A DNA stretch of 64,000 nt from RFSX01 sp964495785 (GTDB taxonomy: Bacteria > Bacteroidota > Bacteroidia > Chitinophagales > Saprospiraceae): assembly GCA_964495785.1 (NCBI GenBank), contig CAZBXL010000001.1:62001-126000 (forward strand), written 5' to 3'. Under the pieces are notes generated by a model. It was given only the letters and a program-made list of their open reading frames with translations, had not been told where the DNA came from and searched no databases. This document shows positions 1-10,700 of the stretch, piece after piece; the stretch's first letter is position 1; the number at the start of each line of letters is the position of its first letter. The translations under genes were made by a program, and so were the position numbers.

Positions 1-1373
1 CCATCATCTGGAATTGTAGAGTAGATCGCCATACCAGGTGCAAATAAATCCACATTTTCTGCACCATAATTTGAAAATGGTGCAGATAAGTTTTCTCCAT
101 TTTGATAGTTTAAGGCGCCTATCTCTAACCAGTTCTTATAATTTTTCGTTTTACCTTTAAAAAATAAAAAGCCTTTTCCTTTGTACATATCGTTAGGAAA
201 GTTGTCAGTAGTATCATTATTCTGACCAGAGTTACCAGCAGCATGGACTAATAATACATCCTTCTTTTCCGCATACTTTATAGCGTCTTCTACAACTTTC
301 TCATTCCATGAGTAGCCTTTACCGAAACTCATGTTGATGATACTTGCGCCATTATCTACTGCATATCTGATAGCATTAGCGACGTCTTTATCTCTCTCAT
401 CACCGTTAGGCACAGTTCTTACAGACATGATTCTAACATTATCAGCGACACCATCCATTCCGATTTCATTATTTCTTGTTGCTCCTATGATACCAGCTAC
501 GTGTGTACCGTGTCTTGCATCTGGTCCTTCTACATCATTATTTCCGTAATATCTTTCTGTTTGATCTGCATAATTATCACCTATTACAGTACGTGGATTA
601 AAGTCAGGGTTGTAAGCATATTTTGCTACACCAGTGTAATAGTCTTTTTGACCTTTCATATCGTTAATTACAAGTTGCTTGAAGTCATCTAAGTTTGTTA
701 CTTCTTGGCCTCTCGTTATTTGATCTAATAGGATGTCTTTTCCCATTACAACTTTGTCATCAGATGATTCGATAGCTTGAAGGTTTTCTAAGCTGGGAGC
801 TTTTCCGTCTAATTCTTTTCCGACTGCATCCAAGCCAGTTTTAATTCTTTCTTCGAATTCAGTAATTCTTTGAAGACTTGTTTCCCCTCTTGATCTTTCA
901 GTCTCTACTTTCTCCTTCCATGTGAGCCATTGATCATATAATTCTTTATCGCTTTTTGATAATTTATTGACGTTGGCATCTTCAAACTTATATTTATACT
1001 TTCCATATAATCTTGTAACTTCATATGTATCATAGTCAACATTGCCGTCAGGACCACCGATAAAATTCCAACCATTGACGTCATCTATATATCCGTTGTT
1101 ATCATCATCTATATTGTTGTCAGGTATTTCGTCTGTATTGACCCATACGACATCTTTGAGATCTTCATGTTCTACATCGACTCCAGAATCAATAACTGCA
1201 ACAACTACTGGTGTAGAAGATTTGCCTTTAAGCAAATTAGAATATACCTTAGTAGCTGAGATACCCACAGGACCATCCTTAACGGGTTCTAACATATGCC
1301 AACCTGGGTTTTGACCAAAGCTATTAGTTGATATTCCTATAATAATTAAGGTTATGAATGATAACAGTTTCAT
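1..1373 (-). CDS. Subtilisin-like S8 family serine protease, C-terminus cut by window edge
   Basis: Secreted subtilase, probably periplasmic or surface-exposed. About 457 residues are visible, read from an ATG at 1373. A signal peptide (about residues 1-20, ending NSFGQ) precedes the catalytic domain. The aspartate motif DSGVD (Asp62) and the histidine motif HGTHVAG (first His at 288) are clear. The catalytic serine motif (GTS) would lie beyond base 1, so the gene is truncated by the window and not by mutation. Asp and His are 225 residues apart, against about 30 in classical subtilisins, because of a long charged helical insert. Such inserts are known in Bacteroidota S8 enzymes. Substrate and any C-terminal T9SS tail cannot be seen. 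Confidence 0.93.
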   Translation of the reverse strand, partial: MKLLSFITLIIIGISTNSFGQNPGWHMLEPVKDGPVGISATKVYSNLLKGKSSTPVVVAVIDSGVDVEHEDLKDVVWVNTDEIPDNNIDDDNNGYIDDVNGWNFIGGPDGNVDYDTYEVTRLYGKYKYKFEDANVNKLSKSDKELYDQWLTWKEKVETERSRGETSLQRITEFEERIKTGLDAVGKELDGKAPSLENLQAIESSDDKVVMGKDILLDQITRGQEVTNLDDFKQLVINDMKGQKDYYTGVAKYAYNPDFNPRTVIGDNYADQTERYYGNNDVEGPDARHGTHVAGIIGATRNNEIGMDGVADNVRIMSVRTVPNGDERDKDVANAIRYAVDNGASIINMSFGKGYSWNEKVVEDAIKYAEKKDVLLVHAAGNSGQNNDTTDNFPNDMYKGKGFLFFKGKTKNYKNWLEIGALNYQNGENLSAPFSNYGAENVDLFAPGMAIYSTIPDD

Positions 1374-1494
1374 TTAACTTCGTATTTTTTGTTGTAAAAG
1401 CCACGAATATATAACGATTTGTAGCAGCATAGCAGCCGATAATTGTTTTTTTAAGTAAACATTAAGTATTTCACACTTTAAAACTATAGTAATT

Positions 1495-2361
1495 GTGTAT
1501 AGCAAGACTTTTTGGCTGAAGAGCATCATTTTTATATCCTTTATGTTTCATCAATTTAGTGGTGCATATGCTCAGAGTAGTGTTGGAGTAGGATTTGGCT
1601 ATTCTATATATAGAGGAGACTTGAGCCATCCCAGTATATTTTCTGATCTTGAACAAGCGGGTATGGCCTTCAATGTCAATTACAAGTTGCAATTACGCAA
1701 GTCACTACGGGCAAGAATAGGACTCTATATAGGTCAGATATCTGGAAATGATGCGACCTCAGAAAGTCTGACTCAACAACGACGTAATCTTAGATTTAGA
1801 AACAATCTTTCAGAGCTGAGTATAGCTGGAGAATATAATTTCAGTAACGAAGTCATAGGCGGATCTCCGCTGAGCTTTTTTGCTTTGGGAGGCGTGTCGA
1901 TCTATAGAAGTAGTCCAACGACAGACTATAACGGCCTCAGATATGCGCTAAGAGAATTAAATACCGAGAACCAGTCACAATCATATGCTCTCTATCATCC
2001 CAGTATACTATTGGGAGGAGGAGTTGAGTACGAATTAAATGATGCTATTTCTATCACCTTTGAGATCATAGGTCGTATTACTTCTAATGATTATCTCGAT
2101 GATGTAAGCGGTGATTATCCTGACTATAATTTGACATTAGAGCAGCAGGGATTTATTTCTGCATATCTATCAGATAGACGAGAGGAATTTTTAGGTCTTC
2201 CAGAGGGTACCACAGATATACCAGGTTTAGGTAACATCAGAGGCAATCCTTCAAGTAAGGATTTTTTCATCACTGCTATGGTCAATCTCCTCATAAGAAT
2301 TAATCCTAACGATTATGTGGGACAAAATAGAAAACGTATTCTCTGTCCATCAGCAAACTAA
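1495..2361 (+). CDS. Outer-membrane beta-barrel protein, DUF6089 family
   Basis: A 288-residue exported protein with an N-terminal hydrophobic signal ending near YAQS (about residue 27). An N-terminal Y-x-GDL segment and a GxISGND segment followed by a conserved RNLRFRNNLSELS block resemble DUF6089, a Bacteroidota barrel family of unknown function. The rest is alternating aromatic/glycine strands. The only in-frame start after the upstream stop at 1456-1458 is GTG at 1495 (or a rarer codon), so a non-ATG start is inferred. recQ begins 6 bases downstream and may be cotranscribed. The function is unknown and the family match is from recognition of sequence style. Confidence 0.8.
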   Translation: MYSKTFWLKSIIFISFMFHQFSGAYAQSSVGVGFGYSIYRGDLSHPSIFSDLEQAGMAFNVNYKLQLRKSLRARIGLYIGQISGNDATSESLTQQRRNLRFRNNLSELSIAGEYNFSNEVIGGSPLSFFALGGVSIYRSSPTTDYNGLRYALRELNTENQSQSYALYHPSILLGGGVEYELNDAISITFEIIGRITSNDYLDDVSGDYPDYNLTLEQQGFISAYLSDRREEFLGLPEGTTDIPGLGNIRGNPSSKDFFITAMVNLLIRINPNDYVGQNRKRILCPSAN

Positions 2362-2367
2362 TTAAGA

Positions 2368-4266
2368 TTGTCCGACACATCATATCATAAAATACTAAAG
2401 CAGTACTGGAATTATTCAGAATTCAGAGATGGGCAATTAGATGTTATTAAGAGTATACACAGTGGTCGTGATACATTAGCAGTGCTGCCTACGGGAGCAG
2501 GGAAGTCTATCTGTTATCAAGTGCCTGGACTAATGATGGATGGTATAGCCATCGTTATCAGTCCTCTTATTGCACTCATGAAGGACCAAATACAAGGACT
2601 TACAAAAAGAGGGATTAAAGCTTCTGGTGTGATGACTGGACAGACTACGAAGCAGCAAGATATAATTTTGGACAATGCAGCTTATGGAGAGTTGAAGTTT
2701 CTTTTTATATCACCGGAGAGATTGCAATCGAGATTATTCAGACATCGCTTAATGAAATATAAAGTGTCAATGCTTGTGGTAGATGAGGCCCATTGTATAA
2801 GTGAGTGGGGACATGACTTTAGGCCAGAATATAGAATGATACATGAAGTTATGGGACAAGTAGATAAAGTACCATACTTGGCTCTCACTGCGACAGCTAC
2901 CGCTAAGGTACAGGATGATATCAAGCAGAGTCTGGGGATGAAAGACCCGCTAACATTCCTACATTCTCCAATACGTCATAACATATCATATCAAGTACAC
3001 GAGAGCGAGAACAAACCACTGCTTATAAGACAATTATTAAAAAGCAATAGCAGTGGTTGTGCCATTATATATGTCAATTCGCGAAAGCTAACTACACAAC
3101 TTCAAAGATATCTCAGTAAGCACAATATTGAGGCAAGTGCATTTCATGGAGGTATGATGATTAAGGATAGAAATAGAATTATAAAAGAATGGGAAAGTGG
3201 CGAGGTTAAGGTTATGATATCCACCAAAGCCTTTGGGATGGGAATAGACAAATCGGATGTCAGAATCGTGATCCATTATAATATCCCAGAATCATTAGAA
3301 GCCTATGTGCAAGAGGCTGGTAGGGCCGGTAGAGATGGTGCTATGTCAGAAGCCGTAATGATTGCTAATGAATCAGATACATTGAAAATATCTAAACGCT
3401 TAGATGATGTATTTCCAAGCGTAGATTTCATTAAGAAGGTGTATACCTACTTAGGTGTTTATTATAAAGTTGCTGCTGGTGAGACGAACCATGAAGATAT
3501 TGTATACCAGCATCAAGACTTCTGTGAGAAATACAAAATACCAAAATTCAAAACTATCAATGTACTTAAACTTCTGCATGGATCTGGATTAATAAAGTTA
3601 TCAGAGAGTCTTAAGAATCCCTCAACACTCTATCTTGATGAATTCAATATTAAGAGGCTTATCAGAGAAGAGAGAACGTCATTGTCAACTAAGAATTTTA
3701 TAAGAATAATTCTGAGGACGTATGAGGGTATCTTGTTTGCAAGTACAACAATAGAAGAAGAGCTAATCGCTAAACGGGCGGATATAAGCAAAGAGAAAGT
3801 CGTCAAGGGTCTAACTTGGCTACATAGAAATGATTACGGAAAGTATATACCATCGCATGAAGGATCTCTGATAGGATTTATAAATTATAGGTATAAAGAA
3901 AGTGAAATCAAAATCAATGAAAGTATTTATAGAGGGATGAATCAGAGATATAGAAACTCTATAGATTCTATCTTGAAATATGTTGAGACTCGACATTGTA
4001 GACAAAAAATTATCGCGGAATATTTTGACGCAGAACATCTGTCAGATTGTGGGATTTGTGATAATTGTACTATGAAAATAAATCATGATACTGGTCATGT
4101 AAAAGAACAAGTTGCGAATTATATAAAATTAAATATCAATGATATAGACGATATAGTATCCTGCTTTAAAAATCAAGACCGAAAAGAGGTTCTTAGAGTT
4201 CTGACATTGATGGAGTCAGAAGGACCGTACAGTATAAAGGCCAATAAAATATATCCTGCATCATGA
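2368..4266 (+). CDS. recQ: ATP-dependent DNA helicase RecQ
   Basis: 3'-5' superfamily 2 helicase for recombination and fork repair in the cytoplasm. Visible motifs: GAGKS Walker A (43-47), DEAH box (139-142), ALTATAT motif III, QEAGRAGRDG motif VI, and the RecQ zinc-binding cysteines C544, C561, C564 and C567, followed by a winged-helix region. At 632 residues it stops soon after the RecQ-Ct module, and I see no HRDC domain, unlike E. coli RecQ. The start is TTG at 2368, six bases after the previous stop; the sequence reads into the conserved helicase N-terminus at once. The stop overlaps the start of the next gene (ATGA at 4263), which suggests translational coupling. Confidence 0.96.
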   Translation: MSDTSYHKILKQYWNYSEFRDGQLDVIKSIHSGRDTLAVLPTGAGKSICYQVPGLMMDGIAIVISPLIALMKDQIQGLTKRGIKASGVMTGQTTKQQDIILDNAAYGELKFLFISPERLQSRLFRHRLMKYKVSMLVVDEAHCISEWGHDFRPEYRMIHEVMGQVDKVPYLALTATATAKVQDDIKQSLGMKDPLTFLHSPIRHNISYQVHESENKPLLIRQLLKSNSSGCAIIYVNSRKLTTQLQRYLSKHNIEASAFHGGMMIKDRNRIIKEWESGEVKVMISTKAFGMGIDKSDVRIVIHYNIPESLEAYVQEAGRAGRDGAMSEAVMIANESDTLKISKRLDDVFPSVDFIKKVYTYLGVYYKVAAGETNHEDIVYQHQDFCEKYKIPKFKTINVLKLLHGSGLIKLSESLKNPSTLYLDEFNIKRLIREERTSLSTKNFIRIILRTYEGILFASTTIEEELIAKRADISKEKVVKGLTWLHRNDYGKYIPSHEGSLIGFINYRYKESEIKINESIYRGMNQRYRNSIDSILKYVETRHCRQKIIAEYFDAEHLSDCGICDNCTMKINHDTGHVKEQVANYIKLNINDIDDIVSCFKNQDRKEVLRVLTLMESEGPYSIKANKIYPAS

Positions 4267-5351
4267 ATGAGCCTTTATTAAGCATTGTTTTCTGTAGCAC
4301 CTCAATAGCTGCATATGATCGTAGAATGCAACGAATCACGAAAGCTCTAAGTGATGCTGGTCACGAAGTGAGATGGATCTCTCGTTATCATAAGTCGTCA
4401 GTCAGAGGCGATAACGCAGTCGATTCTGAGTCTATAAGTTGTTTATTCAAATCAGGAATTCTCTTCTATTTAGAATTTAATTGCAGGCTGCTGATAAAAC
4501 TTCTTAGCTCATCAGAGGATTGTATTTCTGGAGTAGATTTAGATACATTATTAGCAGCAACATTAGCAGCTAAATTTAGAAATAAGAAACTCATCTTTGA
4601 TGCTCACGAGATATTCTACGAAGTACCAGAACTAACAGGCAAGCCATTAAAAAAATGGATATGGAAGCAAGTAGCTCGATGGTGTATCCCTCACACTGAC
4701 AGACGATATACAGTCAATAACTCTCTGAAAATACATCACCAAGAGCACTACAATAGAGAATTTCAAATCATTAGAAATGTGCCTAATGATGTCGGTACTC
4801 ATGATAAAACGAGGACCAATAATAAAGTCATGGTCTACCTCGGCGTTGTTAATAAAGGTAGAGGCGTAGAGATTGCAATTCGTTCTCTAAGCTCATTAAC
4901 TGATCATAACTTAGTTGTTATAGGGGAAGGAGATGAGTACGAGGAAGTAAGAACCTTAGCGCAGTCATTAGATGTATCTGATAGGGTAGACTTTAGAGGC
5001 TATACCAATCCTGATGAGATTTTTGATATACTTGATAAGTGCAGTATTGGTCTCAATATGCTCGTTGCAGAAAGTGAAAATTATAGGCTTTCATTAGCAA
5101 ATAAGTTTTTCGATTATATGCATGCAGGATTGCCGTCTGTTAACATGCGTTACCCTGAGTATGAAAGTATACTCTCTGAGCATCAGGTAGGTCTGATGAT
5201 AGAGAATTATCAAGTTGTGGATTTTATTAGGGCAATAGAAAAATTAGAGAATAATGATCTCTATCAGAAGCTATCAATGAATTGTAATGCCTATAAAAAT
5301 CTCTATACCTGGGATAGAGAAAGCAAGATTTTGATCAGTCTTTATCATTAA
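4263..5351 (+). CDS. Glycosyltransferase, GT-B fold, family 4-like
   Basis: A 362-residue GT-B type glycosyltransferase. The N-terminal half opens with a Rossmann strand (LLSIVFCSTS) and contains the acceptor-side motif FDAHEIFYEVPEL. The C-terminal half has the donor-binding layout: VYLGVVNKGRG, then VVIGEGDE, then RVDFRGY, then a phosphate-contact region ending NKFFDYMHAGLP. That pattern fits GT4-like enzymes using nucleotide sugars. It overlaps the recQ stop by four bases, so expression is probably coupled although the functions look unrelated. Sugar and acceptor are unknown; a role in surface glycan or glycoprotein synthesis is plausible only by analogy. Confidence 0.85.
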   Translation: MNEPLLSIVFCSTSIAAYDRRMQRITKALSDAGHEVRWISRYHKSSVRGDNAVDSESISCLFKSGILFYLEFNCRLLIKLLSSSEDCISGVDLDTLLAATLAAKFRNKKLIFDAHEIFYEVPELTGKPLKKWIWKQVARWCIPHTDRRYTVNNSLKIHHQEHYNREFQIIRNVPNDVGTHDKTRTNNKVMVYLGVVNKGRGVEIAIRSLSSLTDHNLVVIGEGDEYEEVRTLAQSLDVSDRVDFRGYTNPDEIFDILDKCSIGLNMLVAESENYRLSLANKFFDYMHAGLPSVNMRYPEYESILSEHQVGLMIENYQVVDFIRAIEKLENNDLYQKLSMNCNAYKNLYTWDRESKILISLYH

Positions 5352-5452
5352 AATAATTGTGATCTACTCGTAGATGATATTATCAGTATATCAATCCCTC
5401 CTCGATAAGGCATAGAGTCACTTTGACCCTTCTGCTTATCCAAATTACTTAT

Positions 5453-7660
5453 CTACTGCAACAACTCCGTCTTACCAGCTAAGTCCAAAAAGAAAGCATA
5501 CTCCAGGGCTGTCTCTCTATATCTTTCAAATCTTCCAGACTTACCACCATGACCGGTGCTCATTTCTGTATGGAGTAGTAGAGGATTATTATCTGTTTTG
5601 TATTCTCTTAACTTAGCGACCCACTTAGCAGGTTCCCAATATTGTACTTGGCTATCGTGATACCCTGTAGTGACAAGTAGGGCAGGGTAGTCTTTTTTCT
5701 CTATGTTGTCGTATGGAGAATAGGTTTTGATATAATCGTAGTATGCTTTGTCATTGGGGTTGCCCCATTCGTCATACTCGCCAGTCGTTAGTGGTATGGT
5801 CTCGTCCAACATAGTGGTGACCACATCTACAAATGGTACAGCAGCGATACCACCTTTCCATATTTCAGGCTTCATATTAATAACGGCACCTATAAGCAGA
5901 CCGCCAGCACTACCACCCATGCAGAATTGATTCTCGGCACTTGTATATTTATTATCTATGAGGTACTGACCGCAGTCTATAAAGTCCGTAAAAGTATTTT
6001 TCTTATTAAATAACTTGCCGTCATCATACCATGGTCTTCCCATCTCTTGTCCGCCTCTGATATGAGCAATTGCATATGCGAATCCTCTGTCAAGTAAGCT
6101 TAATCTTACCGAACTAAAGTAAGGATCCATACTGTAGCCATAAGAGCCATATGCGTATAGAAGAAGAGGCTGCGTACCATCTTTTTTAAATCCGTTCTTG
6201 TATACGATACTGACAGGCACTTCGACTCCATCCCTTGCTGTGACCATTATTCTCTCGGAAGTGTAATCGTCTGGATTAAAATCGCCAACAACCTCGTTTC
6301 TTTTTTTGAGGTCTAATTGTTTAGTTTTCATATTATAATCATACACTGAACCTGGCGTGGTCATAGATGAAAAGCTAATCCTCACTTCATCGGTATCAAT
6401 CTCAGGATTCGTAGAAGTCTCAGCTGTGTAAGCTTCTTCTCCAAAATCTATATAGCTGGCATCAGATGGGTTTGCCCAAGGCATCACTTTGACTTTGGTC
6501 ATCCCTTTATTTCTCTCATTAATGACAAGATAGTCGGAGAATACTTCTATGCCAGTAATGAAATTTTCTTCTTTGTAAGGTATGAAGTCCTTCCAATTAT
6601 CCTTTGAGGTATTAGACTCAGGAGTAGTCATTATTTTAAAATTCGTTGCACCGTCTTTATTAGTGACGATGTACCACTTGTCATTATAGTGAGAGATGCT
6701 ATGTTCGAGGCCTCTTTCTCTCGGTGTAAATAATTTAAACCTACCATTGGGATCATTAGCATCTAATATTCTATACTCATTAGATACAGTGGCAAATGAA
6801 CCTATGATTATATATTTCTGAGATTTTGATTTATATGCAAAACATCTAAAGGTCTCATCCTCTTCATGATAGATTTCTACATCTTGGTCAGAAGAAGTTC
6901 CTATTGTGTGTTTGAATATCTTATATGCTCTCAGAGCATTGTCTTTTCTTGTGTAGAAGACTGTTTTATTATCATTAGCCCATGTGCAACTTCCCGTAGT
7001 GTTTTCTATGACATCATCAAGATATTTTCCTGTCTCAAGATTCTTGAATTTTATATTGTATTTTCTTCTTGATAGAGTATCTTCTCCATAAGCTAATATT
7101 GTGTTGTCAGGTGATACACTTAATCCAGCAGCCTGATAATAATCATAGGCTTCTGCGAGTTCATTAGCGTCTATCATGATCTCATCGCTTGCATTCAGAG
7201 TGCCTTTTCTTCTTGAGTAGATAGGATATTCTTTACCTTCTGTAAACTTGGTCAGGTAGAAGTAGCCATTTTTCTTGTATGGAACAGATTCGTCATTTTG
7301 CTTGATTCGAGCTGTGATTTCTTCATATAAGTCATCTTGCAGATCCTTTAAGTGATCCGTCATCTTATTGGTATAGTCATTCTCCGCATTAAGGTACTCG
7401 ATAACCTCTGAAGTCTGCTGATCGGGCTTTTTAGCATTTTTTTGCTCATCTGTGAGCTTCATCCAGTAATAATTGTCTATTCTGTCATCTCCGTGTTTTG
7501 ATAAAATTTTCTCTTCTTTCCTCGGGCTTGGAGGAGTGATGATTTCTATATTTTTCATTGACGTATGTGTATTATCTTGATTTTCAGTACGATTATTTCC
7601 ACATTGTAAAAATAGTATTGTACACAATATTAAGCTCAGATTAAGTACTAACTGTTTCAT
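5453..7660 (-). CDS. Prolyl oligopeptidase family (S9A, oligopeptidase B-like) lipoprotein
   Basis: A 735-residue serine peptidase with an N-terminal beta-propeller and a C-terminal alpha/beta hydrolase. The catalytic triad is readable: Ser584 in GGSAGG, Asp669 in GYHDSQ, His704 in TGHGG. The stretch with HIRGGQEMGRPWYDDGK is typical of oligopeptidase B, which cleaves short peptides after Arg or Lys. The first 20 residues are a lipoprotein-type signal ending LFLQC (Cys20), so it is likely anchored in the envelope, whereas the E. coli PtrB type is cytosolic. The residues after the Cys are not strongly acidic, so I do not predict surface export. It is convergent with the glycosyltransferase and divergent from smc. 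Confidence 0.92.
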   Translation of the reverse strand: MKQLVLNLSLILCTILFLQCGNNRTENQDNTHTSMKNIEIITPPSPRKEEKILSKHGDDRIDNYYWMKLTDEQKNAKKPDQQTSEVIEYLNAENDYTNKMTDHLKDLQDDLYEEITARIKQNDESVPYKKNGYFYLTKFTEGKEYPIYSRRKGTLNASDEIMIDANELAEAYDYYQAAGLSVSPDNTILAYGEDTLSRRKYNIKFKNLETGKYLDDVIENTTGSCTWANDNKTVFYTRKDNALRAYKIFKHTIGTSSDQDVEIYHEEDETFRCFAYKSKSQKYIIIGSFATVSNEYRILDANDPNGRFKLFTPRERGLEHSISHYNDKWYIVTNKDGATNFKIMTTPESNTSKDNWKDFIPYKEENFITGIEVFSDYLVINERNKGMTKVKVMPWANPSDASYIDFGEEAYTAETSTNPEIDTDEVRISFSSMTTPGSVYDYNMKTKQLDLKKRNEVVGDFNPDDYTSERIMVTARDGVEVPVSIVYKNGFKKDGTQPLLLYAYGSYGYSMDPYFSSVRLSLLDRGFAYAIAHIRGGQEMGRPWYDDGKLFNKKNTFTDFIDCGQYLIDNKYTSAENQFCMGGSAGGLLIGAVINMKPEIWKGGIAAVPFVDVVTTMLDETIPLTTGEYDEWGNPNDKAYYDYIKTYSPYDNIEKKDYPALLVTTGYHDSQVQYWEPAKWVAKLREYKTDNNPLLLHTEMSTGHGGKSGRFERYRETALEYAFFLDLAGKTELLQ

Positions 7661-7705
7661 GTCTCAGATGTTGAAAATTAATTAATAACTATAGTATTCA
7701 TTAAA

Positions 7706-7736
7706 TTTAGTCATATAAATAGAAAAATTATATTTG
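7706..7736 (+). promoter_or_regulatory. Bacteroidota-type promoter immediately upstream of smc
   Basis: A TTTA element at 7706-7709, a 19-base spacer and TATATTTG at 7729-7736 match the phylum's TTTG/TAnnTTTG promoter pattern. The expected transcription start, a few bases past the final G, falls at about 7740-7743, next to the GTG start codon at 7744. The same TTTA-N19-TAnnTTTG arrangement precedes the tRNA cluster near 40.7 kb. Confidence 0.65.
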
Positions 7737-7743
7737 TCCTCCT

Positions 7744-10700
7744 GTGAAGTTAAAAAGCCTACATATAAAGGGATTTAAGAGTTTCGCTAACGAAACGACT
7801 GTCCATTTCCGAGAAGAAATAACGGGCGTTGTCGGACCTAATGGTTCGGGCAAGTCCAATATAATTGATGCCATAAGATGGGTCTTAGGAGAACAAAAAA
7901 GTAAAGGTCTCCGACTTGATAAAATGATTGATGTCATTTTCAATGGAACAAAGAATAAGAAAAAAGCCAATATGGCTCAAGTCTCTTTGACATTTGAAAA
8001 TTCTAATAAGTTAATACCATTAGAGTTTGAAGAAGTTAAGGTGACCAGAATTCTCTATGATACCAATGAAAGTGAATATAGGATCAATGATGTCGCATGT
8101 CGACTTAAGGACATCACTAATCTGTTCTTAAATACAGGTATCGGGTCTAATAGTTATGCCATCATAGAATTAGGAATGGTAGATGATATTCTATTAGATA
8201 AGGAGCACGCTCGTCGTAAGATGTTTGAACAAGCGGCAGGAATATCTAAGTATAAAAAGAGAAAGCACGAGACGCTTAATAAACTCAAAAGCACTCAGGC
8301 AGATTTGGATCGAATAGAAGATATATTATTCGAATTAGAGGCTAACCTAAAAACATTAGAGCGACAAGCGAAGCGAACTCAAAAATACTACGACCTCAAA
8401 ACCGAGTATAAGGACTTAAGTATGAATAAAGCATACATAGGTCAGAAAGAAGCTTTGGCACAAGAAGCAGAACTGAAATCACAGTTGCTTATATTTAATG
8501 AGAAGTATAATGAGACAACTAAAATTATACACGAATTAGAAGCGGAAGTAGAACAGAACAAGAAAGCCAATCTTGATTCTGAGCAAGCTCTTACAGCTAA
8601 GCAGAAGGAGTATAATGAGGTTGTAGATGCCCTCAGGACAAAAGAAAATGAGTTAGAAATTAAAAAGCAGAATCTTGATTTTATTTATCAGAATATACAG
8701 AGATTCGAATCTAACAAAAAGCAGTTCTCAGACGCCACAGAGGAGATATCACAAGTCCTAATCACTAAGAAAGACGAATTAAAAAATATAGAATCTGAGA
8801 AGCCGACGCTTGAAAAAGAGTTGCAAGATTCTAAGCAAGAATTTGAAAGGGTAGAGGTAGAAAGGCAAAAAGTACAAGGAGAGAATAATACAGATGTCGA
8901 TCGATTAAAAGCATTAGAAAAAAATAAGTTTGAATTAGAAAAAGATATCATAGAGCTTAAGAGTAAGTCTGCCAACTCAGAGCAAAACTCTATTGCAATC
9001 AATGATGATATTCTCAACTTCCAATCTCTCCAGAATAATCTGACAACACAGAGAGAAAGTATAGAAGAAGACCTACAAGAAGCGACGACAGAGTACAATA
9101 ACTTGGTAGAGAAATCTAACAATATTGAAATTGAGAGATCGGAGCTTACGAATACTCAAACTGTCGAAACAGATAAATTAGCCAAATTAGAAAGAAGATA
9201 TGATGCCTTCTCGAGTGAGTATAACTTACTCAAAGATATGGTTGATAACTTTGAAGGATTTCCAGAATCTGCTAAGTTTTTAGCTAAAGAATGGGACGAG
9301 CAAAGGCCAATACTTTCTGATGTTCTTGATTGTGATGCGGAGTATAGAGAAGCTATAGAATTGTACCTTGAGCCATATCTCGGATATTTTATATTAGATA
9401 ATATAGAAGAGGCTAAGGAGTCAATAAAACTACTAAGAGAAGCTCAGAAAGGAAAGTCACAATTTTTCATTCTTTCAAGCTTTCAAGATACTAAAACACA
9501 CGAAGTCAACTTAAGTCAACACGGCAGCGCAGCTATCAATGTCGTAAGAACAAAGCATAAGTATGAGGCTCTACTTCATCATTTATTATACAATGTCGTA
9601 TTGGTCGAAGATGATTCTTTGCTCAAAGAAGTAATGCCTGATGATAAGTTGATCTACCTCTCTAAAAGTGGTCATGCTAATCGATCTAAGTATACGGTCA
9701 GCGGTGGATCAGTGGGACTATTCGACGGTAAGAGAATAGGACGTAAGCATGAGTTAGAAAAACTCAAAAGAAAAATAGAAGAGCTTGCAGAAGAGATAGG
9801 AACACAAAAGTCGATTACAGCAGATATATCTGATAAACTCTCTCGACTTAATCAAGAGGATATCCAAAATGATATCATCCAAAAACGAGATATCAAGAAT
9901 AATCTTGAAATCAAAAAAGCAGAGATAGGATCTAAGTATGGATCTATTATCTCTTCTATCAAAGATCTTACTGCACGACTACAGATAATAGATTCTGGAA
10001 AATCGGAGGCGGCTAATGAGATATCTAAGTTGTCATCTCAACTAAGTGAATTAGATTTAGAGATAGAAAAACAAAGCGCCTTAGTCAATGATCAGACAGG
10101 CGTACTCGACTCTATCACTAAGAACTATGGAGATATAAGTTCTCGATATAATGAAGCACAGCTTAATTGGGTTAAGTTCCATAATGAGATAGAAAATATT
10201 CAGAAGGATATTCAGTTTAGAGAACAACAAATTACTGAGTATGCTACTAAGATAGAGGAAGTAGACAAGGAGATCATCAAGACCAAAGAAAGTGAAGTAG
10301 AAACTAAAAAACTCATAGAGGAAATCGATAAGTCACTCTATGAACAATATCAACTCAAAGAAGCTAAGCAGTCAGAACTGACCACTACAGAACAGAGTTT
10401 CTTTGCTAATCGAAGCACAATAACGGAGAAAGAGGATCTTCTCAAAAAGCACAACAAAGAGCTACAGAATCAGCAGATACAAATCAATCAACACAAAGAC
10501 AAACTTACAAGTGTAGAGTTTGAACTACATTCTGTTAAAGAAAGACTGAAGATAGAATTCAACATAGACATCGTCGAACTCAAAGTTGATTTTGATACAG
10601 AAGATGAAGCCGCTGTTACAGCACTAACGGAACGCTATGATAAAGTCAAAAAGAGATTAGACAACTACGGTGAGATCAATCCTATGGCTGTAGAGGCCTA

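Noticed and set aside
7728..7970. 80-codon minus-strand frame over the start of smc
   Set aside because: It is the antisense of the SMC Walker A region; such frames with LPEPLGPTTP-like text are a known artefact of ABC-type ATPase genes.
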